A DNA stretch of 40,179 nt, from positions 1 through 40,179 of the forward strand of contig CASBHZ010000019.1 of the NCBI GenBank assembly GCA_949123685.1, in the 5' to 3' direction. This stretch comes from an uncultured Bacteroidales bacterium (GTDB lineage Bacteria; Bacteroidota; Bacteroidia; Bacteroidales; Muribaculaceae). The first letter of the stretch is position 1, and each line of letters starts with the position of its first letter. Position numbers and translations under genes: made by a program. The notes below the pieces were generated by a model. It searched no databases. It saw only the letters and a program-made list of their open reading frames with translations, and was not told the DNA's origin. This document shows, in pieces, positions 30,931-38,660 of the stretch.

Positions 30931-31047
30931 TTTTAGGTTTTAGGTTTTAGGTTTTAGGCGTTAGGCTTTAGGTTTTAGACTTTAGATGTTAGATTTTCAG
31001 ATGCAAGCACCTAACGCCTAAAACCTAAAGCCTAACGCCTAAAACCT
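30931..31047. repeat. Telomere-like heptad array in inverted arrangement (copy 1)
   Basis: Nine heptads run from 30931 to 30993 (four TTTTAGG, then CGTTAGG, CTTTAGG, TTTTAGA, CTTTAGA, TGTTAGA). After a 16-nt spacer, five complementary heptads (CCTAACG, CCTAAAA, CCTAAAG, CCTAACG, CCTAAAA) run from 31010 to 31044. Bases 30949-30978 and 31018-31047 are exact reverse complements (30 bp). The array fills the gap between the copper ATPase stop codon and the HMA start codon, and any read-through transcript could fold into a long hairpin. Confidence 0.9.
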
Positions 31048-33272
31048 CATGATAATCTATTAAGGCGTAGAGAGTTGGCTACTACACAAAGGGAAGAGAG
31101 TGCCATCGCTGCCGATGCGAACATCGGGGAGAGTAGAAATCCGGCTTTATATAAGACTCCCGCTGCGAGAGGAATACCTATCAGATTGTAGATAAAAGCC
31201 CAAAACAGATTCTCTCGTATGATCCGTAAAGTGGCTTTCGATAATCTTACTGCATCAGGCAGTGAGGAAAGCCTGCCTCCAACAAGCGTGATTTTGGCTA
31301 CGTCTATTGCTATGTCAGATCCCCCGCCAATGGCTATGGAAACGTCAGATGCAGCCAGTGCCTGAGAGTCATTTATACCGTCACCGGCCATTGCCACGAT
31401 GTTTCCTTGGCGTTGTAATTCTTCAACACGGGTCTGCTTCATTGATGGCAATGTTTCGGCTGTCACGTTGTCAATGCCGGCAAGGCTTGCGATGTGCCGT
31501 GCCGTTTCCTGCCGGTCACCGCTCAGTAATTCCACGTTTATGCCCATGGACTTAAGTTTCGTTACGGCTTGTCTTGCATCCGGACGTAGCTTGTCTTCCA
31601 CTTCGAAGGCAACTGCCGGAATATCGTTGACGGTTACGACAACAACTCCGGCACCTTTACCTAACCAGTTTTCTACAGTCTCTTTAAAACCGGAGTCTGC
31701 ATTTTTGTCAGCTAAATGTGCACCACCTATGACATAATTGCTGTCTGCGTATGAGCATTTTATCCCTACACCGGGAATATATTCATATTTTAATGGTTCG
31801 GCTGGAATTATATCACAATTCTTTATACCCTCGCATATGGCATTGGCGAGAGGATGGATACTCTCTTTCTCGGCTCCATATATTTCAGAGAGTATCTTCG
31901 TCTTATTTTCTTCATCGACGCCATTGTTCCATATAATGTTTGTCATCTTGGGTTTCCCTTCTGTCAATGTACCTGTCTTGTCGATCAGTAGGGTGTCAAC
32001 CTTCGCGAGTCTTTCAAGAGCTGTTGCGTCTTTTACAAGTATTCCGGATCTTGCGCCACGTCCTATCCCTACCATTATTGCCATCGGGGTGGCAAGTCCG
32101 AGGGCGCAGGGACAGGCAATTACCAACACTGACACTGCACAGACGATAGCCACAGGTATATTATGAATGTCAATCGCTATCCAAGTGAGGAATGTTATCA
32201 ATGAAATGACCATTACTGACGGGACAAACACGGCTGCAACGCGGTCGACGAGCTTCTGAACGGGTGCTTTCGAACCTTGTGCTTCCCTGACGGCACGTAT
32301 TATGCGCGACAATTCTGTGTCTGCCCCTACATTTAGAGCCTTCACTTTGATTGTTCCTGCATTTAAGATAGTTCCTGCATTGACTTTGCTCCCGGATTGC
32401 TTTTCTATACCTATTGGCTCTCCGGTCAGCATTGATTCGTCTGCGGTTGCATTGCCTTCGGTGACTATACCATCTATTGGAATCTTGTCGCCTTGCCTCA
32501 CGATAAGTATATCTCCGGTCTTTATCTCTGAAGCTTTTATGTGTTTAGTGCTGCCATCAGGGAGTTCGAGTAATGCTTCGTCAGGCTGTAAACTCATAAG
32601 TGCCTTGATTGCCATTCCTGTAGAGTGGCGACTTCGCATCTCCATTAGCTTGCCGGTCAATACGAACGCTATAATCATTGCCGCACCTTCATAATATAGG
32701 TCGGCACTTATGTCGCGAGAGGTCAGAACATCGGGAAACAGGGTGTTGAACACGCTGAAAAGGAAGCTGAATATTGTGGATATTGCCACAAGGCTATCCA
32801 TGTTGGGCGCTTTGGAAAAAAGAGCCTTGAAACCACGGCGGTAAAATCCTTCGCCGCAATAAGCCATTACGATAATGGTCATAGCCATGTAGATCCACCC
32901 TTCGGCAGGGAAGTGGATATGTAGCATGCATGAAACAGACAATGGGACCGTGATCATCCAGGCAACAGCCACCTTGCGTTTCATCTTAAGGTAGGAGTTC
33001 TCTTCCCGTTTGTCCTGTTCTTTTAAGGCTGTTTCTTCTGATTCGCTGACTATCATTTCGTAGCCGGCACTTTTTACAGCTTCCGCAATTTCTTTGACGG
33101 AAACCATGTCGGGGTCCCAGTCTATTGCCGCAGAATTTGTGGCGAAATTCACATCGGCGACCTTAACTCCCGGACAATCCGATATAGCCTTCTTTACCGC
33201 TCCGGCACAGACGGCACACATCATCCCTGTAACCGGAAATATTTCATGTCTTATTTCATTCTTATTCGCCAT
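31047..33272 (-). CDS. copA: Copper-translocating P1B-type ATPase
   Basis: A 741-residue P1B-1-type pump. One N-terminal HMA domain with GMMCAVCAGAV (Cys19, Cys22); membrane helices; actuator loop with TGEP (MLTGEPIGIEK); the intramembrane metal motif ACPCALGLATP; phosphorylation site DKTGTLTEGKP; nucleotide-binding HPLA; and hinge GDGINDSQALAASD. The final helix region has YNLIGIPLAAGVLY followed by MALSSLCVVANSLRLNRL, typical of Cu(I) exporters. It removes excess copper from the cytoplasm or supplies cuproproteins. Its start overlaps the end of the rsmF-like gene by 22 nt, so it is probably translated from the same transcript. Confidence 0.92.
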   Translation of the reverse strand: MANKNEIRHEIFPVTGMMCAVCAGAVKKAISDCPGVKVADVNFATNSAAIDWDPDMVSVKEIAEAVKSAGYEMIVSESEETALKEQDKREENSYLKMKRKVAVAWMITVPLSVSCMLHIHFPAEGWIYMAMTIIVMAYCGEGFYRRGFKALFSKAPNMDSLVAISTIFSFLFSVFNTLFPDVLTSRDISADLYYEGAAMIIAFVLTGKLMEMRSRHSTGMAIKALMSLQPDEALLELPDGSTKHIKASEIKTGDILIVRQGDKIPIDGIVTEGNATADESMLTGEPIGIEKQSGSKVNAGTILNAGTIKVKALNVGADTELSRIIRAVREAQGSKAPVQKLVDRVAAVFVPSVMVISLITFLTWIAIDIHNIPVAIVCAVSVLVIACPCALGLATPMAIMVGIGRGARSGILVKDATALERLAKVDTLLIDKTGTLTEGKPKMTNIIWNNGVDEENKTKILSEIYGAEKESIHPLANAICEGIKNCDIIPAEPLKYEYIPGVGIKCSYADSNYVIGGAHLADKNADSGFKETVENWLGKGAGVVVVTVNDIPAVAFEVEDKLRPDARQAVTKLKSMGINVELLSGDRQETARHIASLAGIDNVTAETLPSMKQTRVEELQRQGNIVAMAGDGINDSQALAASDVSIAIGGGSDIAIDVAKITLVGGRLSSLPDAVRLSKATLRIIRENLFWAFIYNLIGIPLAAGVLYKAGFLLSPMFASAAMALSSLCVVANSLRLNRLS

Positions 33273-34513
33273 TGTGCAGGATAAAGATTGTTTGCCCTGT
33301 TGCCAAGATTTTTTACAATACCTAATGGTTTACCTTTATACATAACAACTACGTGGCCTTTTGGGATTTCGGGATCAAGTTTTATAGCCTCGTGTCGAAG
33401 ATAAGATAGTGCCGTGTTTTCGTCAAGTTCCGTTTCCGGTAATTTACCTTTATTGTAAGCCGTTGATAGAACAGATTCAGTAGTGGGCACAAGATCTTTA
33501 CCTTTTGTTACGGTCATAGGTATTCCGTCGGCTATTATCTTCACTTTAGAACTTATTGTTTTGGAGAACGTTTCTCCTTTCCGCAACCTTGATGGAATGT
33601 AATCCCCTTCTTTACGGAGCACGGATATGAACAGCCCTTCGCCTTGAGTGATGTGTGGCATGAATCGCAAGCAAGGGTAAGGAGTGTCTATACCGTCGCT
33701 TATTCCCCATTCTTCGGGAAAGTGCATGTTGACAGTAGCCATTCCCAGATCTTCAACGAGATAACGTACATTTTCTTCATTTTCCAAACGGTTGAAGGTG
33801 CAAGTCGAATATATCATGAACCCTCCCGGTTTCAGAGCCGAGAATGCATCGTTAAGAATCTCTCGTTGCAACGATGCACATTGCTTTTGCAATCCTTCTC
33901 CCCATTGGCTTATCGCCACTTCTTCTTTGCGCATCATTCCCTCTCCGGAACAGGGAGCGTCTACCGCTATTATGTCAAATAGCTCTCCGAGTCCGGCGAA
34001 ATGTCCGGTGGGGGAGTTGGTAACTATGATATCCGGATATCCCCATTTCATAAGATTCTCCGTCAGGATTGTAGCTCTCGCACTGATAAATTCGTTTGCC
34101 ACGACCATTGTTCCATCGGGAAGGGCATTTATCATGGAAGTTGTTTTCCCTCCCGGGGCGGCACACATGTCAAGGACACGAATGGAGTCTCTTGTATTGA
34201 ATGACGTAGACACGATTTTTTTAGTCACAGCCTCATATATCATCGATGATGCATCCTGAACATAGAACACTCCGGCGTGTATCAGGGGATTGAGCGTGAA
34301 TACAGGTCTTTTAGGGAGGTAGAATCCACTTTCGCACCATTTCACCGGAGTCAAGTCCTCATATCCGCAAATATCCGGCGTGTGGGTTTTACGTCGGTTG
34401 ATTTTTATGGACACGGCAGGCGGTTCCTGCATGGCTTTGATGAACTTGTCAGAATCATCGCCGAGAAGGTTGCGCATCTGTGTAATAAAACTATCCGGTA
34501 ATTCTTTTATCAT
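33251..34513 (-). CDS. RsmF-like rRNA cytosine-C5 methyltransferase (RsmB/NOP family)
   Basis: A 420-residue protein. The N-terminal region has PPAVSIKINRRK; the SAM-binding domain has DMCAAPGGKTTSMI; catalytic motifs are VDAPCSGEGMMRK and STCTFNRLENEENV with both Cys (thiolate nucleophile and release Cys). The C-terminal ~100 residues are PUA-like (GHVVVMYKGKPLGIVKNLGNRANNLYPAQWRIRM), as in RsmF. RsmF methylates C1407 of 16S rRNA in E. coli; the exact target here is not certain, so no symbol is given. It is first in the transcript leading to the copper ATPase, HMA, tcdA and lolD-like genes. The ATG at 34513 abuts a promoter box. Confidence 0.88.
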   Translation of the reverse strand: MIKELPDSFITQMRNLLGDDSDKFIKAMQEPPAVSIKINRRKTHTPDICGYEDLTPVKWCESGFYLPKRPVFTLNPLIHAGVFYVQDASSMIYEAVTKKIVSTSFNTRDSIRVLDMCAAPGGKTTSMINALPDGTMVVANEFISARATILTENLMKWGYPDIIVTNSPTGHFAGLGELFDIIAVDAPCSGEGMMRKEEVAISQWGEGLQKQCASLQREILNDAFSALKPGGFMIYSTCTFNRLENEENVRYLVEDLGMATVNMHFPEEWGISDGIDTPYPCLRFMPHITQGEGLFISVLRKEGDYIPSRLRKGETFSKTISSKVKIIADGIPMTVTKGKDLVPTTESVLSTAYNKGKLPETELDENTALSYLRHEAIKLDPEIPKGHVVVMYKGKPLGIVKNLGNRANNLYPAQWRIRMK

Positions 34514-34517
34514 AGTG

Positions 34518-34525
34518 CAAAATTA
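34518..34525 (-). promoter_or_regulatory. -7 box (TAATTTTG) for the rsmF-like/copA operon
   Basis: On the minus strand TAATTTTG matches TAnnTTTG and ends 4 nt before the ATG at 34513, which predicts a leaderless or nearly leaderless mRNA. No TTTG lies at the expected distance; a palindrome (34537-34553) overlaps that region. Confidence 0.45.
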
Positions 34526-34536
34526 TTTTTATAGTG

Positions 34537-34553
34537 TTGCACCTTAAGTGCAA
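34537..34553. promoter_or_regulatory. TTGCAC-CTTAA-GTGCAA inverted repeat
   Basis: A 6-bp inverted repeat around CTTAA between two divergent genes. It sits about 24-40 bp upstream of the predicted start of the rsmF-like/copA transcript and could be an operator. No repressor gene is adjacent. Confidence 0.4.
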
Positions 34554-34610
34554 TTAACAAAATTAACAAAAAATGAGGATATGAGTGATAAGGAAATATG
34601 ATAAATTTAT

Positions 34611-34618
34611 TAAATTTG
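34611..34618 (+). promoter_or_regulatory. -7 box (TAAATTTG) for the rsmI-like gene
   Basis: TAAATTTG matches the consensus and ends 4 nt before the ATG at 34623, so transcription should begin at or next to the start codon. A -33 TTTG is not visible. Confidence 0.5.
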
Positions 34619-34622
34619 TATT

Positions 34623-35396
34623 ATGAAACAGGAAGCGGCATTATATCTTATACCGGTAAATATTAGCGATGCACCGTTGGAAAATGTTATTCCTACGGGC
34701 AATCTTCCGATAGTCAAGAATTTGAAGCACCTGATTGTTGAAAATGTCAGGACAGCGCGTCGCTTCCTGAAGCGGTGGGATAAAGGATTTGACATAGATT
34801 CCATCACTTTTCATGAGCTTAACGGACATACAGACCTCACGGAAGTAAGCGCATGGCTTGAACCGCTGCGTAATGGTGAATCCATTGGCGTGATGAGTGA
34901 AGCCGGATGTCCGGCTGTGGCGGATCCCGGTGCACTCCCTGTGGAGATTGCCCAGCGCGAAGGGTTGAGGGTTGTTCCATTGGTGGGACCTTCGAGCATT
35001 CTCATGTCTCTGATGGCATCCGGTTTCAATGGACAGGGTTTTGCTTTCAACGGTTATCTCCCTATCGATGAGAAAGAACGTATCCATGCCATACGGGATC
35101 TTGAAAATGAATCTCAATTCAAGAACCGCACTCAAATATTTATTGAAACACCTTACAGAAATAACAGCCTGATACGTTTCCTGAGCGAGAACTTGCGCCC
35201 GGATACGAGACTTTGCGTGGCTTGCGATATATCTGATCCGGAGAATGAATCTGTAATAACCCGTCCTGCGGCAAAATGGAAAGCTTGCAAGGAGAATTAC
35301 GACAAGCGTCCTGCTATTTTCTTGATATACAGGGGGAGCGCGTCGGAATGTAAGACTCATGTACACAAGAAAGGAGGCAAGAGGAATGTGCGCTAA
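34623..35396 (+). CDS. RsmI-like SAM-dependent methyltransferase (tetrapyrrole methylase fold)
   Basis: A 257-residue protein with the RsmI/tetrapyrrole-methylase core: ALYLIPVNIS at the N-terminus, VMSEAGCPAVADPGA (residues ~94-108), VVPLVGPSSILMSLMASGFNGQGFAFNGYLP, and FIETPYRNNSLI. True RsmI 2'-O-methylates C1402 of 16S rRNA. This version lacks the usual opening GTPIGNLGD and the NERTL.FYE.PHR block is changed to FKNRTQIFIETPYR. It belongs to a shorter paralogous group seen in Bacteroidetes, so its RNA target is not assured. The basic C-terminus (HVHKKGGKRNVR) overlaps the next gene by 11 nt. Confidence 0.8.
   Translation: MKQEAALYLIPVNISDAPLENVIPTGNLPIVKNLKHLIVENVRTARRFLKRWDKGFDIDSITFHELNGHTDLTEVSAWLEPLRNGESIGVMSEAGCPAVADPGALPVEIAQREGLRVVPLVGPSSILMSLMASGFNGQGFAFNGYLPIDEKERIHAIRDLENESQFKNRTQIFIETPYRNNSLIRFLSENLRPDTRLCVACDISDPENESVITRPAAKWKACKENYDKRPAIFLIYRGSASECKTHVHKKGGKRNVR
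35370..35377 (+). promoter_or_regulatory. Strong Shine-Dalgarno (AAAGGAGG) that sets the next start
   Basis: AAAGGAGG lies 8 nt before the ATG at 35386 and inside the end of the rsmI-like gene. Such a full match is uncommon among genes of this window; it favours 35386 over the in-frame ATG at 35359. Confidence 0.6.
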
Positions 35397-36396
35397 GAAG
35401 ATAAGGTTCTATGACCATCCCCAGCTTCCGTTTGATGAATTGGAAGCTTCAGGGCAGGATGAGTCCGTTAGCAGAAGAATGCCCCGTAGTTATACAGACC
35501 TTGACATAACGGCGGCAGACCTGAAAGCGGATAAAGCATCGGATTACAACCTGTATTTCATGTCGCTTGGTTCCGGTTCGAGTGGCAATTGCTGTTATAT
35601 AGGAACCAGGCAGGGTGGAATACTCATTGATGCGGGAGTGAAAACCGAGGACGCGATAAGGATGCTTTCGTCAAATGGTATTTCGATAAATGCAGTCAAG
35701 GCTCTTCTTTTGACACATGATCATTCCGATCATGTGCGTTATGCTTATAATTTAGTGAGGAATCACAAGCATATCCGTCTTTTCTGCACCAACCGGGTTC
35801 TGGGCGGTTTGCTTCGCCGTCATAGCATTTCCAAGCGTATAAAGGATTATCATCATCCGATATTCAAGGAGATACCATTCAAGATTCTGGATTTTGAAAT
35901 AACCGCGTTCGAGGTCCCTCACGATGGCACTGACAATATGGGGTTTTCCGTAGAATTTGGAGACCGTCGTTTCGTGCTTGCCACGGATCTCGGAGCTGTT
36001 ACGAACCGTGCCCGTTATTACATGAGCCGTGCCAATTATCTGGTGATTGAGGCTAATTATGATTTGCAGATGCTTAAATACGGACGTTATCCGGAATATC
36101 TCAAAGCGAGGATACAGACAGAGAACGGACATATGGACAATGAGGCGACCGGCGCATTCCTGAAAGAGATAGTGAATCCGGAACTGCAATATGTTTTCTT
36201 GTGTCATCTTTCCCAAGATAACAATACCCCCGCCAAGGCATTGAAAGCAGTGCGCAATGCACTTGAAAGTGCAGGAAAGAAAGTGGGTAATGCAGCCGAA
36301 ACAATTCTTGACCGGCAAGCGGATATCCAGTTGATGGCACTTCCGAGATTCGATTCCTCCCGCCTGTTTGTGTTCAGACCTGTACAGGCAGAATAG
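35386..36396 (+). CDS. WalJ/YycJ-type metallo-beta-lactamase-fold hydrolase
   Basis: A 336-residue protein. After a ~55-residue polar N-terminal extension comes the YycJ core: LYFMSLGSGSSGNCCYIG, GGILIDAGV, the metal motif LLTHDHSDHV, VPHDGTDNMGFSVEFGDRRFVLATDLGAV, ANYLVIEANYD, GHMDNEATGAFL and VFLCHLSQDNNTPAKA. WalJ (YycJ) in Firmicutes is an exonuclease-like enzyme linked to cell-wall/DNA-replication coordination. In Bacteroidetes the role is not established. The N-terminal extension contains PQLPFDELE, which may be a flexible binding peptide. Start chosen by the Shine-Dalgarno sequence; it overlaps the upstream stop. Confidence 0.82.
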   Translation: MCAKKIRFYDHPQLPFDELEASGQDESVSRRMPRSYTDLDITAADLKADKASDYNLYFMSLGSGSSGNCCYIGTRQGGILIDAGVKTEDAIRMLSSNGISINAVKALLLTHDHSDHVRYAYNLVRNHKHIRLFCTNRVLGGLLRRHSISKRIKDYHHPIFKEIPFKILDFEITAFEVPHDGTDNMGFSVEFGDRRFVLATDLGAVTNRARYYMSRANYLVIEANYDLQMLKYGRYPEYLKARIQTENGHMDNEATGAFLKEIVNPELQYVFLCHLSQDNNTPAKALKAVRNALESAGKKVGNAAETILDRQADIQLMALPRFDSSRLFVFRPVQAE

Positions 36397-36406
36397 TCAG
36401 TGTAAT

Positions 36407-36982
36407 TTATATAGGGGGCGTTGTGGTGGCGATAATGCTCATGAGTGGACCTTCAAGTCCGTTCGGGGCAACTCCGGCTCGTGTTTCTATGCGGAGGTAG
36501 ACCCCGTCTATGTCATAAACAACCAATTGAGTCTCCTCGTCATCGTCATATTCAGTACTCTCTATAACATTTTCCGCAGACAGGTTGAGACTTCCGGCAA
36601 GATAACTTTCAAGATCATCCGGCAGTAGGTCTCCTAAATATATGTTGCGCACCACTGCCGTAGTGGGAGATATGACATCTACGTCCCAGCTTCCCGGTGT
36701 GCCCTGGATATCGGTGTAAAGGGGATGTCCCTCGCCATCGGTCAATACTCCTTCGAAGTTATAGTCGAGGGTGTCAAGAGGTTCACCAACGCGCAGGGCA
36801 TCGGTTATACTGCGGATTGTCATGGCAATGTCGTTGTCGGCGTGATATTCGTCGGCATATAAAGATATTGAATCCGCTGCCGGTTGCTCCGTTACAGCGG
36901 CTTTGCGGCATCCTGACAGATTGACAATCAGACCTAAAGCGATGCCGAAGATTACTGCAAGTGAATGCTTTGTAGAGGTCAT
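36407..36982 (-). CDS. Hypothetical lipoprotein (DUF4738-like possibility)
   Basis: A 191-residue protein with a signal peptide ending in lipobox LSGC (about Cys25), then an acidic, beta-rich domain. Segments such as DTLDYNFEGVLTDGEGHPLYTDI, GSWDVDVISPTTAVVRNIYLGD and LVVYDIDGVYLRIETRAG look like a small beta-barrel or sandwich without recognisable catalytic residues. I do not recognise the family with confidence; its size and acidic lipoprotein form recall Bacteroidetes DUF4738-type proteins, but this is weak. It converges on the WalJ-like gene with a 10-nt gap and no terminator. A TACATTTG-like box is absent, but TAAATTTG on the minus strand (37008-37015) could be its promoter. The ATG at 36982 is preferred over a TTG at 36994. 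Confidence 0.65.
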   Translation of the reverse strand: MTSTKHSLAVIFGIALGLIVNLSGCRKAAVTEQPAADSISLYADEYHADNDIAMTIRSITDALRVGEPLDTLDYNFEGVLTDGEGHPLYTDIQGTPGSWDVDVISPTTAVVRNIYLGDLLPDDLESYLAGSLNLSAENVIESTEYDDDEETQLVVYDIDGVYLRIETRAGVAPNGLEGPLMSIIATTTPPI

Positions 36983-37049
36983 TATACTAATCAAACAAAT
37001 GACTCTGCAAATTTATTCATTGTTTTTGAAATAACCTTGCAAAAACTTA

Positions 37050-37100
37050 AAAAATATTAAATCCCGTTTCGGATTTTCCAAAACGGGATTTAATATTTTT
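37050..37100 (-). terminator. Terminator hairpin after the POT transporter
   Basis: Bases 37050-37069 and 37081-37100 are perfect reverse complements (20 bp, core ATCCCGTTT/AAACGGGAT) with an 11-nt loop. The A/T-rich outer stem provides a T-run on the minus strand, 16 nt after the transporter stop. Confidence 0.85.
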
Positions 37101-37115
37101 ATATGTTTAGATATT

Positions 37116-38636
37116 TTATTTGGTGACGCGTTCGAGCCAGTTGACCATCGCGAACATTACGCCCATTGATACGACGCAAACCGAGAGGAATACTGTCCAC
37201 GCAACCCAGATCGGACAAGCGTTGTAGATGAGCGGACCGATCCAAAGCAGCAGGTTTCCTACGGCTGTAGCTCCGAGCCATAGACCCTGGCATAGACCTT
37301 GCAGGTGTTTGGGGGCAACTTTAGACACGAATGAAAGTCCGAGGGGGGAGATGAAAAGTTCTGCAACTGTTAGGAAGAAGTAGAGCACGAATAATACCCA
37401 TGGACCTGTCTTCAACCCTTCTGCAACTGCGGGTGCAAGTTCCTTGAACTCGTTAGCTGACGGATATCCTTTTACAGCTGAGAAGATCACAAGGAAGAGG
37501 TAGGCGATGCCTGCGAGTCCCATACCTATGGCAATCTTCTTGGGAGTGGAGATCTCTTTGCCTCTTTTGGCAAGAAGGGAGAATACCCACATCACTATGG
37601 GAGTGAGGATGATTACATAGAAAGGATTGAGGGCTTGCCAAATTTCAGGCTGAACGGAGTCTGTACGCACGAAATCGCGTGCGAAAAGCGATAGTGAAGT
37701 TCCGTTCTGGTGGAATGAGAACCAGAAGAAGATCGCTATTCCGAGAACTGCGAAAAGGGCATACATGCGCTGTTTGATTTCCTTTGCCATGCGGGCTTTC
37801 TCCTCGGCTGTGTATTGAACTGTTTCTGCCTTGTCTTTTTTAGCAGGAGAGGGGAGTCCGTTTTTGGTGGCAAGGAATATTGCAAGCGAAATCAACATGG
37901 CTGCAACTGAAGCAATGAAGCTATAGTGGATACCGGTGTTGAATACGTCAAGATATTGGGTACAGAATCCTGCCACATCCTGTATGTTGCCACCCATCTC
38001 AGAGATAAGGGCATAAAGATTGTCGGCATTTTGCTGGTTCATGTTGCCGCTGAGGCTGAGGTATTCATGACATAGTGCCGGGAGGGAAGCGTTGTAGGCA
38101 AGGTTGTGAACGCCAAGCCACCAGGACCTGAGGATGGGGGCGATGAAAGGAGCGAGCACGCCTCCGATGTTGATGAACACATAAAAAATCTGGAAACCGG
38201 AGTCGCGTTGTGAAGAATAGCGTGGATTGTCATAAAGCTGACCCACTATTGCCTGTAGGTTTCCTTTGAAAAGTCCGTTACCGAATGCAATAAGGAAAAG
38301 AGCGACACATGTGAGGGTCAGGAGCCATGTGGTGTTCTCGGGAGTGGCAAGGATTGGCACTGCGAGGACAACATAACCGGCTGTCATTACCATAAGTCCG
38401 GAGATGATGGTTCCTTTATAGTTCTGGGTACGGTCGGCGATAAGACCGCCAACGAGGCTCAGGATATAAATTCCTGCATAGAAACATGAATAAACGATTG
38501 CACTCGTTTCCTCTTTAAGACCGAATTTCGAGCATAAGAAGAGCACGAGCACGGCGTTCATGATGTAGTAGCCAAATCTTTCGCCCATGTTTGATAGGGC
38601 AGCCGGGATGAGGCCTTTGGGTTGGTTCTTGAACAT
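37116..38636 (-). CDS. POT/PTR2-family proton-dependent oligopeptide transporter
   Basis: A 506-residue MFS protein with about 12-14 membrane helices. The POT signature is present: NMGERFGYYIMNAVLVLFL in helix 1, GNGLFKGNLQAIVGQLYD and GFQIFYVFINIGGVLAPFIAP for the PTR2 motifs. The first Glu of the usual ExxER motif is Asn here; the Glu-Arg pair remains. POT proteins import di- and tripeptides with protons across the inner membrane. It follows sufE by 24 nt and may share its transcript. A peptide-feeding role is consistent with a gut anaerobe. Substrate choice is not readable. Confidence 0.9.
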   Translation of the reverse strand: MFKNQPKGLIPAALSNMGERFGYYIMNAVLVLFLCSKFGLKEETSAIVYSCFYAGIYILSLVGGLIADRTQNYKGTIISGLMVMTAGYVVLAVPILATPENTTWLLTLTCVALFLIAFGNGLFKGNLQAIVGQLYDNPRYSSQRDSGFQIFYVFINIGGVLAPFIAPILRSWWLGVHNLAYNASLPALCHEYLSLSGNMNQQNADNLYALISEMGGNIQDVAGFCTQYLDVFNTGIHYSFIASVAAMLISLAIFLATKNGLPSPAKKDKAETVQYTAEEKARMAKEIKQRMYALFAVLGIAIFFWFSFHQNGTSLSLFARDFVRTDSVQPEIWQALNPFYVIILTPIVMWVFSLLAKRGKEISTPKKIAIGMGLAGIAYLFLVIFSAVKGYPSANEFKELAPAVAEGLKTGPWVLFVLYFFLTVAELFISPLGLSFVSKVAPKHLQGLCQGLWLGATAVGNLLLWIGPLIYNACPIWVAWTVFLSVCVVSMGVMFAMVNWLERVTK

Positions 38637-38660
38637 TTGTGTTATTATTAGATTTTGGTT

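Noticed and set aside
30931..31047. CRISPR array
   Set aside because: Units are 7 bp with no unique spacers and the two halves are inverted; no cas genes are nearby.
34641..35366. 241-codon open frame on the minus strand
   Set aside because: Fully antisense to the rsmI-like gene, which has all its motifs; the translation has no family features.
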